In this document: one piece after another, positions 10,754 to 21,582 of the stretch
How the letters are laid out: every line of letters starts with the position of its first letter
How positions within the stretch are numbered: the first letter of the stretch is position 1
Assembly (NCBI GenBank): GCA_031289615.1
Contig: JAITPD010000047.1
Coordinates: 32,763-96,762, forward strand
Reading direction: 5' to 3'
DNA from: Lactobacillaceae bacterium
Lineage (GTDB): Bacteria; Bacillota; Bacilli; Lactobacillales; Lactobacillaceae
Length of the DNA stretch: 64,000 nucleotides
The notes under the pieces: generated by a model
Seen by the model: only the letters and a program-made list of their open reading frames with translations
Databases searched by the model: none
What the model was told of the DNA's origin: nothing
Made by a program: the position numbers and the translations under genes

Positions 10754-12775
10754 TTAATCTCCACCATTAAAGCGTTTTAATTGTTCCTGACTAACCGTTA
10801 CATTTACCATAATGTTTTGATCTGCTTGAATGTTCATCAAAGTCTTATACTTAGGAAATTTAGAAATTTGATGCAGTTCAGCAGGTGTGATTGAATTACC
10901 TAAAACCGTTCCCAGCGCCTGTAAATCATTATCTGGTAAATTAAAGAAGAAACGATATTGCAACAAGTCAAACATTTTTCGAATGTTGGCATAAAATGCT
11001 TTAGCCATCGGATCACTTGTATTGGTATCAGTTAACACTAAATCTTTAATTGTTGGCAAAGCCATCATCAAAGCCGCATAGTTTTTACGCATTTGTTCCA
11101 TCAACTTAACGATAAAATTAAGGTTATACGCGTTCGTCATTGAAAGGTAGTTTTGCGCCTCATCCAAGACTAATACCGTGTGCTTAACGTCTTGTAAGTC
11201 AACCTCACCATTACGGCGGGCAACCCGTTGTCGCTTCCCATTATTAATAATATTTGGTTGTTCCATCGCTAACGCCGAATAAACCATGGCATTAAAAATA
11301 TCAGGAGTATTCATCAGGCTTTGGACGTCATACACAACAAATTGTTCCTGACTTAATTCTGGAATCGTCGTATGTCCATCAAACTTTGATCCATGTAAAC
11401 GGCGCATATTTTCAAACGTCCCAATAATCCGGATAATTGATTTATCCGTTGCTGGTAAGTCATCACTATATTTTCCTTTAGTTGCACGTGCCTGGCTATT
11501 TAACCAAACCACAAATTCCCGCAGGGTTGGATACTCATCATGTTCCAACCCAATCAAATGCACTCGTTCTGGAAAACGATCTGGTGCCTCTGTCCACATC
11601 TCTTCTTGAATGTAATAGCGAGTTAATAGGTTTTGCAGCACGATTCGGTCTTCTGAAATCTGCTCTTGCGACAACCCTTGGCTCATAAAGCCATAAATAG
11701 CTTGGAGTTTCTCAATATGTGACGCAAAGGAAGCAACTAAATCAACTTCTTCACCGGCTTCGCCCTTTGTCACGGTTGCAAAGACTTCAAATGGATTAAT
11801 CATGCCGGCAGATCCATCCAAAGTAACCGTTACTCCACCAGCGTATTTGGCCAAACCACCATACTCCATTGATGGGTCAAAAGCTGCCACTCTGTGTCCT
11901 CGTTTTAATGCATCTTCAATCAACATCTTTTGTAAAGTTGACTTACCAAACCCTGGTTGTCCCAGGAAAACCGCAAACGGACGTGATCGGAAGCCACTAT
12001 CACGTAAATACATGTTGAAATTAACAACGCCACCTGTGAATGTTGTGCCAATAACCGTTCCAAATGGATCCTCAAGTTTGGTGTGATCGGCCCAAAAGCT
12101 ACCACCTAAATCGGCTGACGACATTGACAAACCTTGTTGATGCTCATCTAAGAACAAGTATTGTTCATTAGCTGCCACCCACATCGAACGCCATTCCTCA
12201 TATTGAAAATCACGTAATGTTGCAAATTTAAATTGCGTAAATTCACCCTCAATACTAGTGACCGCTTGTGTAAGTTCACGCCTTGAACCAGCAAAGACTA
12301 ACAACCGAATATACACCCGCATGGCTAATTCATTATGCCGTTTCAACTGATTCATTAAAACCACATACATATCTTGAGAATCATCAAACCCATCTGATAG
12401 TTTCCCACCACCGGCTTTTTCTTCTACGTTCGCATCAGCCTTATTCAGCCGTTTAATAAAATCTTGTTTATCTTCTACACCAGTAGAAATTTGTAAAATT
12501 GTATTAGGTACTGATGCTAAATCGCTCAGCCAATGATTCTGGAGACCAAACGCTTGTACTTCGTGCACATACATCATTTGTGCATAACCATTGGGCAATT
12601 TTGTGTAATTTGCATGATGTTCCACATTGCCATCGGGTTGCGTATCTAAAATGGTCTGAAAATTATATTCATTAGCTTCATAACCTGGGACGTAATAACG
12701 TCCATTCACCTGCTTGTCAGCATTTACTTTATTCGTTTTTTTAGTCTTCTTGGATTTATCTTTTTTAATACTCAT
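10754..12775 (-). CDS. VirB4-like T4SS ATPase
   Basis: Walker A FLGQPGFGKSTLQK; Walker B TVLVLDEAQNYL; in T4SS cluster. Confidence 0.9.
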   Translation of the reverse strand: MSIKKDKSKKTKKTNKVNADKQVNGRYYVPGYEANEYNFQTILDTQPDGNVEHHANYTKLPNGYAQMMYVHEVQAFGLQNHWLSDLASVPNTILQISTGVEDKQDFIKRLNKADANVEEKAGGGKLSDGFDDSQDMYVVLMNQLKRHNELAMRVYIRLLVFAGSRRELTQAVTSIEGEFTQFKFATLRDFQYEEWRSMWVAANEQYLFLDEHQQGLSMSSADLGGSFWADHTKLEDPFGTVIGTTFTGGVVNFNMYLRDSGFRSRPFAVFLGQPGFGKSTLQKMLIEDALKRGHRVAAFDPSMEYGGLAKYAGGVTVTLDGSAGMINPFEVFATVTKGEAGEEVDLVASFASHIEKLQAIYGFMSQGLSQEQISEDRIVLQNLLTRYYIQEEMWTEAPDRFPERVHLIGLEHDEYPTLREFVVWLNSQARATKGKYSDDLPATDKSIIRIIGTFENMRRLHGSKFDGHTTIPELSQEQFVVYDVQSLMNTPDIFNAMVYSALAMEQPNIINNGKRQRVARRNGEVDLQDVKHTVLVLDEAQNYLSMTNAYNLNFIVKLMEQMRKNYAALMMALPTIKDLVLTDTNTSDPMAKAFYANIRKMFDLLQYRFFFNLPDNDLQALGTVLGNSITPAELHQISKFPKYKTLMNIQADQNIMVNVTVSQEQLKRFNGGD

Positions 12776-12801
12776 TTAACTCTCTCCATAACATCAGCCA
12801 T

Positions 12802-13476
12802 TTATTGATCCTTTTCTGCTAAATACCCAGCCGGATTATTTAGAGTATACAAGCGTTGAACTTTTTGTTCAGTGTTCAATTCATCAAATTTAAAAGGACC
12901 AGTACCGTGTTCAGATGATGTTTTAACGGTCTTCATGGTGTTTTCTAGGGCTCCCTTAGTACGCCCAAATACCTCCATCAAATACTCACGATTCCATAAA
13001 TGTTTTTCAGCACGCTTTTGCATTCTTAATTCATCATTAATCATGACCAATCGCCGCTTTAGTTGTCTAATTTTACGTTCATCATTAGTGTGCTTTAATT
13101 CTTCTTCAACTCGTTGTTTCGTTCGTTGCCAATCGGCTTGTTGAGACTGCGTATTCACTCGGAAACTATACGCAAAGAAAGAAATATTAGTCCCTTGTGG
13201 CAAGCTCTTAAAAAAATCTCCAGCATCTTTAACCAGTTCATTGCTCAAACCTGAAGTTAAATTTTTAACGCCATGCCCGCGCATTAAAACCAATTGTGCA
13301 AACCAACCATTCTTCATCGCTAAATACGAATGAATATCACGGGTAAGCCCCTTATAGCCAACAAAATCCAAATTAGTAAACGCTTTTTGTGCTTTCTTTG
13401 GGTCTTTGAAATCAAAAGGCTTTGGTTCAAAAATCTTATTCTGAATCTTCTTAATGTTTTCTGATACTAATGGCAT
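12802..13476 (-). CDS. Conserved transfer-operon protein, unknown
   Basis: ORF between virB3-like and virB4-like genes. Confidence 0.5.
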   Translation of the reverse strand: MPLVSENIKKIQNKIFEPKPFDFKDPKKAQKAFTNLDFVGYKGLTRDIHSYLAMKNGWFAQLVLMRGHGVKNLTSGLSNELVKDAGDFFKSLPQGTNISFFAYSFRVNTQSQQADWQRTKQRVEEELKHTNDERKIRQLKRRLVMINDELRMQKRAEKHLWNREYLMEVFGRTKGALENTMKTVKTSSEHGTGPFKFDELNTEQKVQRLYTLNNPAGYLAEKDQ

Positions 13477-13825
13477 CGCTATTCCCTTTCAAATCGCTAA
13501 TAGTTAATTTTTTAAATTTCCGATGGGGTTTTCCTACAAGATGTGCCATCATCATGTCCATGTTGCTTTTCTCTGGATTAGCACTCGATCGCCACAGTAG
13601 ATAAATCGTCATTATAAGTGTCGCAATGACCGCAATAACAGCCTCTAGTATCTGATCACTTGGGAAAAAAGAAAAAGTCCACAATGCGATTCCAACCCCT
13701 AAGACGCCTGTCATGATCTCTTTTCCAGTAAACTTGACATCGACATACTCGCTAATCACAGGAACATTTGAAAACGTAATTCCCTTACGCACCTTTGACG
13801 CAACACTCCAATTATTTAATCCCAT
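13451..13825 (-). CDS. Small two-TM membrane protein, PrgI/VirB3-like by position
   Basis: Two hydrophobic segments; SD GGAGGTAAATCAA-ATG. Confidence 0.5.
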   Translation of the reverse strand: MGLNNWSVASKVRKGITFSNVPVISEYVDVKFTGKEIMTGVLGVGIALWTFSFFPSDQILEAVIAVIATLIMTIYLLWRSSANPEKSNMDMMMAHLVGKPHRKFKKLTISDLKGNSDAISIRKH

Positions 13826-13861
13826 TTGATTTACCTCCAGTATCAATTGATGTATGAATTA

Positions 13862-13900
13862 ATAATAAGCGCGATGATATTAATTTCTAAAAGTAGCTAA
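13862..13900 (-). promoter_or_regulatory. Shared promoter P2 (T4SS operon)
   Basis: TTAGCTACTTTT-N21-TATTAT. Confidence 0.65.
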
Positions 13901-13920
13901 TAAAAACAACTATTTAAACA

Positions 13921-13963
13921 GCAAAAGGCCCCTCTACTCATTTGAGCAGAAGGGCCTTTTGCC
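13921..13963. terminator. Bidirectional intrinsic terminator
   Basis: GCAAAAGGCCCCTCTACTCATTTGAGCAGAAGGGCCTTTTGC. Confidence 0.8.
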
Positions 13964-13972
13964 AATTACTGA

Positions 13973-16312
13973 TTAATAACTATTCTTGCCTTTTGGCTTG
14001 CTTTCAACGTCATGCTGAACAAATTTAGCATTTTGTTCAAGCTTTTGATAAGCCTTTTGTCCTTTTTGCAAAACCGTCTTACCTTGTGCTTTGCGTTGGA
14101 CACGGCGATTATGATTAGCGTTCACCTTTTGACGAGCTTGATTTAACCGATTGTTATAGTCAACCTGGTCTTGTCCTTGCTGCAATTGTTGAACCTGCCG
14201 TGCTAGCGCACCACTGTATCCTTGTGAACTCCGTTGAGATGAACTAGTTGGTTGAGCATCAGAACTGTTGTCAGTTAAATTATCATTTTGATAACTTGGT
14301 TGATTGTCGGCACCCTGATTGTTATCATCAATGGCATCTGCTCCATAATTGTTTAGAGCTCCGTTGTCTGAATCAGACCCATCATCGTCAGCAGAAAGCT
14401 TTTCAGCAGCATCCATTCCAGGATTATTACCAACCGATGAATCTCCAGTTCCACTTGGATCATCACCTGAATTGATACCACCGCCAGAACCATTAGCACC
14501 AGTATCTGATGAGTCATCATCCAAAGACGATGCCCCACGATTATCAGATGAACCAGTATCTACATTTGAGCTATTGGTACTATCAGAACCATCGTTTCCT
14601 TGCAGGCCATTACCGTCATCATCATTTAGTCCAGGACCACCATCATCAGCACTAGCATTTCCGTCGTAGACGTCAGCACCACCCTCAGCATCAATTGATC
14701 CTGAATTTGGCCCACCACTTGGAGCTGTTGCATCATCGAAAGCACCGCTTAATTCCTTAGCTGCATCTTCTCCGTGATTGGTGTAATTTTCACCTTGGTC
14801 TTTATTAGCATCTGGCTTGTCACCAGCTAACTTTTGGGCCTTGCCTTCGCGGAAACGATCACCAAGTTTAGCACCCATACCGCCAAGTAAAGCACCAGCC
14901 ATCACGCCAGGTGCAGTCATTAGATTCAATGCACCACCTTGTCCCTTTGAACCACTAGTAATTCCAAATGACTTCTCGATTACAGATGAACCATTAAACA
15001 TTGCAACCGCCATCACACCAAGTACTAAGACATAAACGACTCCACTTAAAATCGGATCTGAAAAATTGCTTTGCACTTGTGCGGGGACAATTGGCATTAA
15101 GTCAGTAAATAATACTAGCATCAAAATATCCAATAAGACTCCTAACGCTGAATTGATGTTTTCCATTAACATTGAACGCGCTGCATCTGTACCTTGGACA
15201 TCACGGCTCGCAGCAATGATACCCCCAAACATATTCATGTATGAGCTTAATGCTGCACGAGCCACTTTAATCGACATCAGAAAACTAAATATGATCAAAA
15301 TTGCATATGATGCTATAACAACTAAATTCTGAACCCGATAGCGCTTATACACTTCGTCATTAACATGTAGAACCCCACTTTTGAAGCTTACATCCTTCAA
15401 TGTGTACGCAGGTGAGCTGTCCGTGTTTCCCATTTCATTGTATAAATATTTTTGAAAAACATTTCCCACATCCTTAAACTTATCATCACCAGGATGTTTT
15501 GCATTAACAATTTTATTTATAGTACTAATATCATCCGCTTGGACAACTGTTGTATAGTCAGGAATTGGATAATTACCATCCTTATCAGATAGATTATTAC
15601 GCATTTTTTCATTTGACTGAGCATATGGCTCTGCCGACATTCCAGTTATTGCCCATGTTTCAATATCGATCGTATTGTTTAGTAATGGCGCTGCGGCCAA
15701 TGATGGCGTTCCAGAGACGCCACTTGTTCCCAAAATACCTTGTTGCATGGTAAATCCCTGAAACGATCCACCATTGATTACAACTCCTAATAAACCACCA
15801 ATCGTAAATGTGATAAATGGGATTAAAGCCATCATTCCGATATTAGTCATTGCACTTTGTAACATTTTACTGACATTGTGCATTTGTGATCCTGTTACAT
15901 AGTGAAACAAAAACATCACTATCGATATGACCATCATAGCTATACCAATCCCAAACACAAAGACAAATAACATATGCAATGGGCTGTTGGGGTCCAACAA
16001 AATGTCTGGCAAAACCGTAAACAGCCAAACGGCACCTTTAATTAATCCAGTTGAAATGTTTGCCAACCAATACAATGCATTATATATAAAGTTTTGCAAC
16101 CCACCAGAAATACTTGAGAAAAACCCAGGCATGTCTGTCATATATGGGTTATTAGTGAGATAAAATTTAACTACCTCATTTGAGCTATTGCCAGAGTCTG
16201 CTCCTCCCTGGTTTATATTTGACAGTATGTTATCCAACCCTGTTTTAGCAAAATCCATAAACTTTTCCGTTCCAGGGTATGCTGATCCTAATATAAATAA
16301 TTTATCTAACAT
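13973..16312 (-). CDS. VirB6/TrbL-like polytopic membrane protein with low-complexity D/S/G/N-rich tail
   Basis: Multiple TM segments followed by about 250-aa acidic low-complexity region. Confidence 0.7.
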   Translation of the reverse strand: MLDKLFILGSAYPGTEKFMDFAKTGLDNILSNINQGGADSGNSSNEVVKFYLTNNPYMTDMPGFFSSISGGLQNFIYNALYWLANISTGLIKGAVWLFTVLPDILLDPNSPLHMLFVFVFGIGIAMMVISIVMFLFHYVTGSQMHNVSKMLQSAMTNIGMMALIPFITFTIGGLLGVVINGGSFQGFTMQQGILGTSGVSGTPSLAAAPLLNNTIDIETWAITGMSAEPYAQSNEKMRNNLSDKDGNYPIPDYTTVVQADDISTINKIVNAKHPGDDKFKDVGNVFQKYLYNEMGNTDSSPAYTLKDVSFKSGVLHVNDEVYKRYRVQNLVVIASYAILIIFSFLMSIKVARAALSSYMNMFGGIIAASRDVQGTDAARSMLMENINSALGVLLDILMLVLFTDLMPIVPAQVQSNFSDPILSGVVYVLVLGVMAVAMFNGSSVIEKSFGITSGSKGQGGALNLMTAPGVMAGALLGGMGAKLGDRFREGKAQKLAGDKPDANKDQGENYTNHGEDAAKELSGAFDDATAPSGGPNSGSIDAEGGADVYDGNASADDGGPGLNDDDGNGLQGNDGSDSTNSSNVDTGSSDNRGASSLDDDSSDTGANGSGGGINSGDDPSGTGDSSVGNNPGMDAAEKLSADDDGSDSDNGALNNYGADAIDDNNQGADNQPSYQNDNLTDNSSDAQPTSSSQRSSQGYSGALARQVQQLQQGQDQVDYNNRLNQARQKVNANHNRRVQRKAQGKTVLQKGQKAYQKLEQNAKFVQHDVESKPKGKNSY

Positions 16313-16351
16313 TCCTTCCTCCTTAAATCATATATGATTCATAGACATACA

Positions 16352-19300
16352 CTAAGCAGTACTATATTTCTTTTTAACAACATCCAAGGCATGAATTTGA
16401 GTGCCACCAATTAACGTGATTAAAGCTTTACGCGTTACATAGTCTCCCACAAATGGGAACTTGCCACTTTGTGCTAACTTAATTAATGTATCCAAATCAT
16501 GTGCCTTGGCTTTTTCAGGGTTAACAGCCGCTACCTTCTCTAGTAATGGGACGATTGCCTCACTTAATTGCTGTACCAATTTTGAATCGTTACTTTCAAC
16601 ATCAGTTAAATAATTATCTTTTGAACTTTCAAAAGCTTCAATTTGATTAGCTTTATCTTTTGCGTCTTTGTCTGCTCTATTTTTCATTACTTGAGCATAT
16701 GCTGGATCATTTTCTGCGTAAATACCATCAAGCAACGCATAAAAATCAATCGCATACTTATCAAGATTCAAATAACGTTGTGGGCTATCCACTTGAATCT
16801 TAGACAGCTCTGGTGTGTCATTGATATAGCCTTTTAACAGGTTAAAGGCGAATGGCATCGCCGTCCAACCGTAATTGTAAATTGGGTTTGTATCAACTTG
16901 ATGGCCCTTTAAGTCATCATTCTTGGCTGCACGGAAGAATAGCATTTGTGATGGCCTAAAGCGCATCAATTGCACTGGTGATAACAAGGGCTGCTCTTTC
17001 ATCGAACGGCTCCGACTATCTGAATTAGATTGGTCACTACCAGGCGTGCTATATGTGATAGTCCGATCACCCAACCATTTGCTAATTTGTTCCGCAGTCG
17101 CTTGTGAACTCGTCTTGATATAGCCGAAATTAGATGAATTAGCCCGAATGGTTCCAGCAGTATGTTCGCCATAAACATCAGTTAATTGCTCCATGTTTTG
17201 TAAAATCATCGTAAAAGCAAAATTGTAACCCAACGCTGCTGAAAGCTTGGTTGAAAGGCCTGACCACTTTGGAAAATTACCAAATTCATCTAACAGGAAA
17301 TGAATACGATTAATGTTGTAGTTCTTATTTCGATTCGCCCAATCATAGTTTTCTTGATAGAGCTGCTCCATAAAGAACATGGCCAATTGATTGTATTGCG
17401 CATTCAGTGGTGGTAAAACCACAAAAATCGCCGTTCTTTTTTCTGAATAATCAAAACTTACTTCTGTATTGCCAAGTGTAATATCAGTGGTCATCTCAGA
17501 TAGTTCATACCCATTGATGATTGGTAATCCGCTATACGGATCCAACTTTTTCTGCTTAAGACCAACACGCTCATATTTTTTACGTGCTTCAATGGTAATA
17601 GTTTTATCAAAGATTGTTGTCCCGTTTAGCGCTTCTTCATGATTCTTATTCTCTGGATCATCAAAGTGAACCAAAAATGTTGTGTACTCATCTAATTTAG
17701 GTTCAATCGCAAATTGCACAAGGCCCATTTCGTCCGCAATCACAATTTCGGAATAATGTTTCCCGTTAGCATCAAAATCAATCAAAACTTTCCGATTTTG
17801 GAAGTAAACTGGTAGTTGCAGTTCCATCACTCGTGGGAACCCAACTGATGAATACCGAAAGTCGCCAATCGTAGTCAATTTACGAACTGAAATGTCTGAG
17901 GTAAACAACTCCACATCAGAAAACATTGATGAATAGATGTTTCGCTTAGTCTCATTACCACCCATTCCAGCCTGGTTAAACGCAGAAATGGCCATTTGTA
18001 GCAAGGCGTCTTGAGGCTTGCCACTTTCTTGATCACTTTGCATACGAGCCTTCATTGCATCAATTAAAAGATCCAATTTTGACATTTGCTTGGTTTTATC
18101 ATTTGGCCCTGGAGTCCGTGTTAAGCGGTTTCCGTTCACGTCAACCGTTTCTTCTTGTGTCCCGAGCCGTTCCAGCATTTCTGTCACGTTACCGACCGTC
18201 ACTTTATCCCAACGATTTTCCTTGCTCATGAACCACATTGTGGCTAAAATCAAGCCAGTATACGTAGCTGAAGATCCATTAGTCCAGAAACGATTTTTAA
18301 AATCATTATCTTCTGACGGGAAAATGGTGTTAGTCAACTGACTAATTTTCGTCCGTGCTCGTGGATAATTACCACGCTTAGCAAAGAAAATTGCTTGATT
18401 CAAGAAATTAATCGGCATTGAATAATTCAAATTATCAAAATTGACAATTTTAACGTCATAATTATGTCGTCTCAATAAATCAGTGGTCTTAGTTGCAAGT
18501 TCGCCTTTCATGTCGCCAACGACAATCGATTGATCTTCTTTCCCACGAGCAATCAAATCTATAGTAGCAAGCACCACGGTTTCACCCTTACCAGAACGAG
18601 TGTCTCCCAGAATAATTGTATTAACAGCTTTGTTGTCTAAGTAATATAGTCCAGGAACATGAATCGGGTTTGGATTTCCAAGTGCGCTAGAACTATATTT
18701 CAAAAATTGACTAGGAATTGTCTTTGGCCTAATCGTGGCCAGATACAAACCTATACCCTCACCATTCAAATTAAACCGATGAGAAACCGGTACGCCACCA
18801 TAGCCGTCAAATGTTTTACCACGATCTGGAACAGCAAGATATTGTTGTTTAACCTCAAATGGCTCCGTAAATGTTGCACCGCCATACTCGTCTTGTTGTC
18901 GATTACGCATGTTGGCATAGCGTTGGTACAAATAATAAACACCAGCGCCTAGGAACAATACGAACGTTGGCAACCATGCCATTGGTAAAATACTCATTTG
19001 TTTTACCCAATTTAACGGATTGATCATATAGATGGTGTGGGGAATATCATAATAATAACCACTGATGGTTTGTGAAAGCCGATCCCCAATTTGTAAAAAC
19101 GACCCCCGACCAATACCAAAGATTTCAATGTAGAATGCTTGAAAAATTGGAGTAAATGCGTTCGCTGCCATTAAGGCAATTACTAATGTAGTAATTAGAC
19201 GCCTTGTAATCCATGCTGGACTGCCCTCCTCAAGGACCCGTCGCCAAAAATATGGATCGCGGTGGCTTTTGAATATTTTTAATTTGGCCAAAAACGGAAA

Positions 19301-19378
19301 GACTAGTAAAAAAATGAAAAATGCAATCATCGCATTATATCCAATGCCAGTCATAAATTTTTGAATTGTTTGTATCAT
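16352..19378 (-). CDS. VirD4/TraG-type coupling ATPase
   Basis: ILGDTRSGKGETVVLATIDLIAR Walker A; IHFLLDEFGNFPKW; N-terminal TMs; ILQNMEQL motif. Confidence 0.92.
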   Translation of the reverse strand: MIQTIQKFMTGIGYNAMIAFFIFLLVFPFLAKLKIFKSHRDPYFWRRVLEEGSPAWITRRLITTLVIALMAANAFTPIFQAFYIEIFGIGRGSFLQIGDRLSQTISGYYYDIPHTIYMINPLNWVKQMSILPMAWLPTFVLFLGAGVYYLYQRYANMRNRQQDEYGGATFTEPFEVKQQYLAVPDRGKTFDGYGGVPVSHRFNLNGEGIGLYLATIRPKTIPSQFLKYSSSALGNPNPIHVPGLYYLDNKAVNTIILGDTRSGKGETVVLATIDLIARGKEDQSIVVGDMKGELATKTTDLLRRHNYDVKIVNFDNLNYSMPINFLNQAIFFAKRGNYPRARTKISQLTNTIFPSEDNDFKNRFWTNGSSATYTGLILATMWFMSKENRWDKVTVGNVTEMLERLGTQEETVDVNGNRLTRTPGPNDKTKQMSKLDLLIDAMKARMQSDQESGKPQDALLQMAISAFNQAGMGGNETKRNIYSSMFSDVELFTSDISVRKLTTIGDFRYSSVGFPRVMELQLPVYFQNRKVLIDFDANGKHYSEIVIADEMGLVQFAIEPKLDEYTTFLVHFDDPENKNHEEALNGTTIFDKTITIEARKKYERVGLKQKKLDPYSGLPIINGYELSEMTTDITLGNTEVSFDYSEKRTAIFVVLPPLNAQYNQLAMFFMEQLYQENYDWANRNKNYNINRIHFLLDEFGNFPKWSGLSTKLSAALGYNFAFTMILQNMEQLTDVYGEHTAGTIRANSSNFGYIKTSSQATAEQISKWLGDRTITYSTPGSDQSNSDSRSRSMKEQPLLSPVQLMRFRPSQMLFFRAAKNDDLKGHQVDTNPIYNYGWTAMPFAFNLLKGYINDTPELSKIQVDSPQRYLNLDKYAIDFYALLDGIYAENDPAYAQVMKNRADKDAKDKANQIEAFESSKDNYLTDVESNDSKLVQQLSEAIVPLLEKVAAVNPEKAKAHDLDTLIKLAQSGKFPFVGDYVTRKALITLIGGTQIHALDVVKKKYSTA

Positions 19379-19413
19379 AAAGCACTACTCCTTCAGATAA
19401 ATATCTGATATGA

Positions 19414-19452
19414 GAATAACGCTGATTAGTTTGCTTACCAAAAGTGGCAAGT
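19414..19452 (-). promoter_or_regulatory. Shared promoter P3 (VirD4)
   Basis: CTTGCCACTTTT-N21-TATTCT. Confidence 0.65.
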
Positions 19453-19514
19453 TTTTATGTATTCTGTCAAAAATTAGCCTATATCTCGTGAATGAGAAAT
19501 AGACTAATTATTAA

Positions 19515-19844
19515 TCATCGGTTTTGAATGAACTCAATCAAGGCAACTCGATCTGCTTGATGTAACGACCCAATTGAGGTAATTTGATTCTCAAACTTTG
19601 AGCGCAACAATGGCTCTACTTCACCTACATCAATATATGATAGTTGATTCAGCCCCGCTTCACGCCAATTATCTATTTTAAAATAATTAGCCTGAATTTG
19701 TGGTGATTTATTAGCGAACTTAGTTGTGATCCGCAAAACGTAAATATACTTTTCATCAAGTTTGACCACCAAAACTGGCCGACGCTTTCCACCATGTATA
19801 TCACTGTACGCTATATACACACTTACCACGTCATTACTCTTCAT
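19515..19844 (-). CDS. Type II toxin, PemK/MazF-like
   Basis: GGKRRPVLVVKLDEKYIYVLRITTKF; overlaps upstream antitoxin by 11 nt. Confidence 0.7.
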   Translation of the reverse strand: MKSNDVVSVYIAYSDIHGGKRRPVLVVKLDEKYIYVLRITTKFANKSPQIQANYFKIDNWREAGLNQLSYIDVGEVEPLLRSKFENQITSIGSLHQADRVALIEFIQNR

Positions 19845-20109
19845 CTAACCACTCCTCCAACCCTTTATCAGTTGTAATTGGTGAACCAACAGGCAATGTA
19901 TTAAGTGCACTACGTAAGCGTTGATTAATCAATTCCTGATCAGTCATTTTGAAGTCAAACGGAATTCCCCCGTTAGCTGCAATTCTAGTATATAAAGCCG
20001 TAATGACTGCCGTTGGAGAAAGTCCGAGCGTGTTTAAGACATCATCAACTTCCTCTGTTAAATGACTATCAATCTTAACCTGAATTCGTTTCTTATCACT
20101 TAAAGCCAT
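19834..20109 (-). CDS. RelB/DinJ-type antitoxin
   Basis: RIQVKIDSHLTEEVDDVLNTLGLSPTAVITALYTRIAANGGIPFDF; SD GGAGGACAGTGAA. Confidence 0.85.
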   Translation of the reverse strand: MALSDKKRIQVKIDSHLTEEVDDVLNTLGLSPTAVITALYTRIAANGGIPFDFKMTDQELINQRLRSALNTLPVGSPITTDKGLEEWLDEE

Positions 20110-20455
20110 TTCACTGTCCTCCATATTTATTATGAGCCTTATTATACTATAAAATGTAACAATTAACTACCAATAGGCTCATGATGAACTACCAACATGT
20201 ACTTTCCAACCCACACAGCCACACGCTTCAATTTTGGTTGTTTTGGATCATATGACCATAAATTCAATTACCTTTTATAAGCGTATAATAATATTTATCA
20301 AAATAAATAAAAACCACAACAGTCTATAATTCTTGCCGGAATCACTGATGTGGAAGAGCTTTTATAAGTAATATTATAGTCTCATTATGACTGTAATTCA
20401 ATCCTTTTTGACTTATTGAAGCTCCTCCACCTGTTGCGGTAGAAGGAGTTTTTGA

Positions 20456-21085
20456 ATGTCTATTATTAACACAACATCTGTATACGAAATGGTAGAGAAG
20501 CAAGTTCTCACTTCCAACCTTCAGATTAAATTAGCATCATTTACATTTAATTATGGAGAAGTTCGAGTTTATGCCAAGCGAGATCAACAGGGCTACATCT
20601 CAATGACAATAATTGTTGATAATCCTGGTAAACTTAGCAGTGCTATTAATACAATTATCTTTGACAAACAAGATGATGGCCAAATGACATTCAAACTGTT
20701 TTGGCCCAAAGAAACATTTCCAGCAATTGCTGACACAATATTAGTAAACAAATCATTAGATTCATTTTGGCAAACAGTATATAAAAATTTAGTGTCTAAC
20801 AATATTTGGCAGAATTCTTCTGAATCACAGCTCCAAAATAATGTGATTACATCAAATAATCAATCTATAAATACCGACAAACCAATTTATCCATCGTACT
20901 TAAGGAAACGTGGCGGTAAGTTAGTTTCGCCACGGCAACAAGCTAAAATTTTACAATTCATATCAAAAAAATCTATGTGGCGTATTATTAAACGAGGGTT
21001 TACGGTTATTTTTACAAAGAACCCATTACGCGCTAGGAGCATTTTTATTGACGATTTCGACGTTGTTGACGATGAAGCGAATTGA
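20456..21085 (+). CDS. Hypothetical protein, unit 1 of convergent gene-pair array
   Basis: SD AAGGAG; paralogous features with 21583-22185 (FWPKET..FWQTVYKNL). Confidence 0.7.
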   Translation: MSIINTTSVYEMVEKQVLTSNLQIKLASFTFNYGEVRVYAKRDQQGYISMTIIVDNPGKLSSAINTIIFDKQDDGQMTFKLFWPKETFPAIADTILVNKSLDSFWQTVYKNLVSNNIWQNSSESQLQNNVITSNNQSINTDKPIYPSYLRKRGGKLVSPRQQAKILQFISKKSMWRIIKRGFTVIFTKNPLRARSIFIDDFDVVDDEAN

Positions 21086-21334
21086 TGGATTAAATGTATC
21101 ATCAATAATAAAATGACCGGATAACTTGACACTTTTCCCTTGTAGATCTAGATAAAAATTTTCTGGTTGATTAGGCTCCTCAATTTCAAATGATTGAAAT
21201 GAATTCACACCTGATTTTTCATCAGTGTAGTCAAGAACTAATTCAATAACCTTATTACTAAATGAACTAGATTTGCTTTGAATGACTCTGACCTCTTCAA
21301 TCGTGCTTGTGATTGTAAAACTATTGTTTATCAT
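21026..21334 (-). CDS. Small hypothetical protein, possible OB-like fold
   Basis: Start reassigned to MINNSFTI; convergent with 20456-21085, 60-nt 3' overlap. Confidence 0.6.
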   Translation of the reverse strand: MINNSFTITSTIEEVRVIQSKSSSFSNKVIELVLDYTDEKSGVNSFQSFEIEEPNQPENFYLDLQGKSVKLSGHFIIDDTFNPSIRFIVNNVEIVNKNAPSA

Positions 21335-21402
21335 GTTCTTTATCCTCTTTTCATAATTATGTATGCCGGCCAATTGGCCGGCTTTTTCATTCTCTCTAAC
21401 AC

Positions 21403-21582
21403 CTTCCAACCCACACAGCCACACGCTTCAATTTTGGTTGCTTTGGCCCAAAATACGCAATTGACGGCGTATAATTGACCTTATATATGGTACTAATCAT
21501 AAGTTTTAGACGACCTAATTTGTACCGTGCAAAATCAACAGAAGCGCGCAGCTGTGTGCGCTGGAATAAGAGGGAACATAAA
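21403..21582 (+). promoter_or_regulatory. Repeated intergenic cassette and structured 5' leader, copy A
   Basis: CTTCCAACCCACACAGCCACACGCTTCAATTTTGGTT...GCGTATAATTGACC...AGCGCGCAGCTGTGTGCGCT; near-identical to 22629-22813. Confidence 0.85.

Noticed and set aside
14248-14669. Plus-strand ORFs opposite the D/S/G-rich tail of the VirB6-like protein
   Set aside because: Compositional artefact of the repetitive coding region; no RBS.
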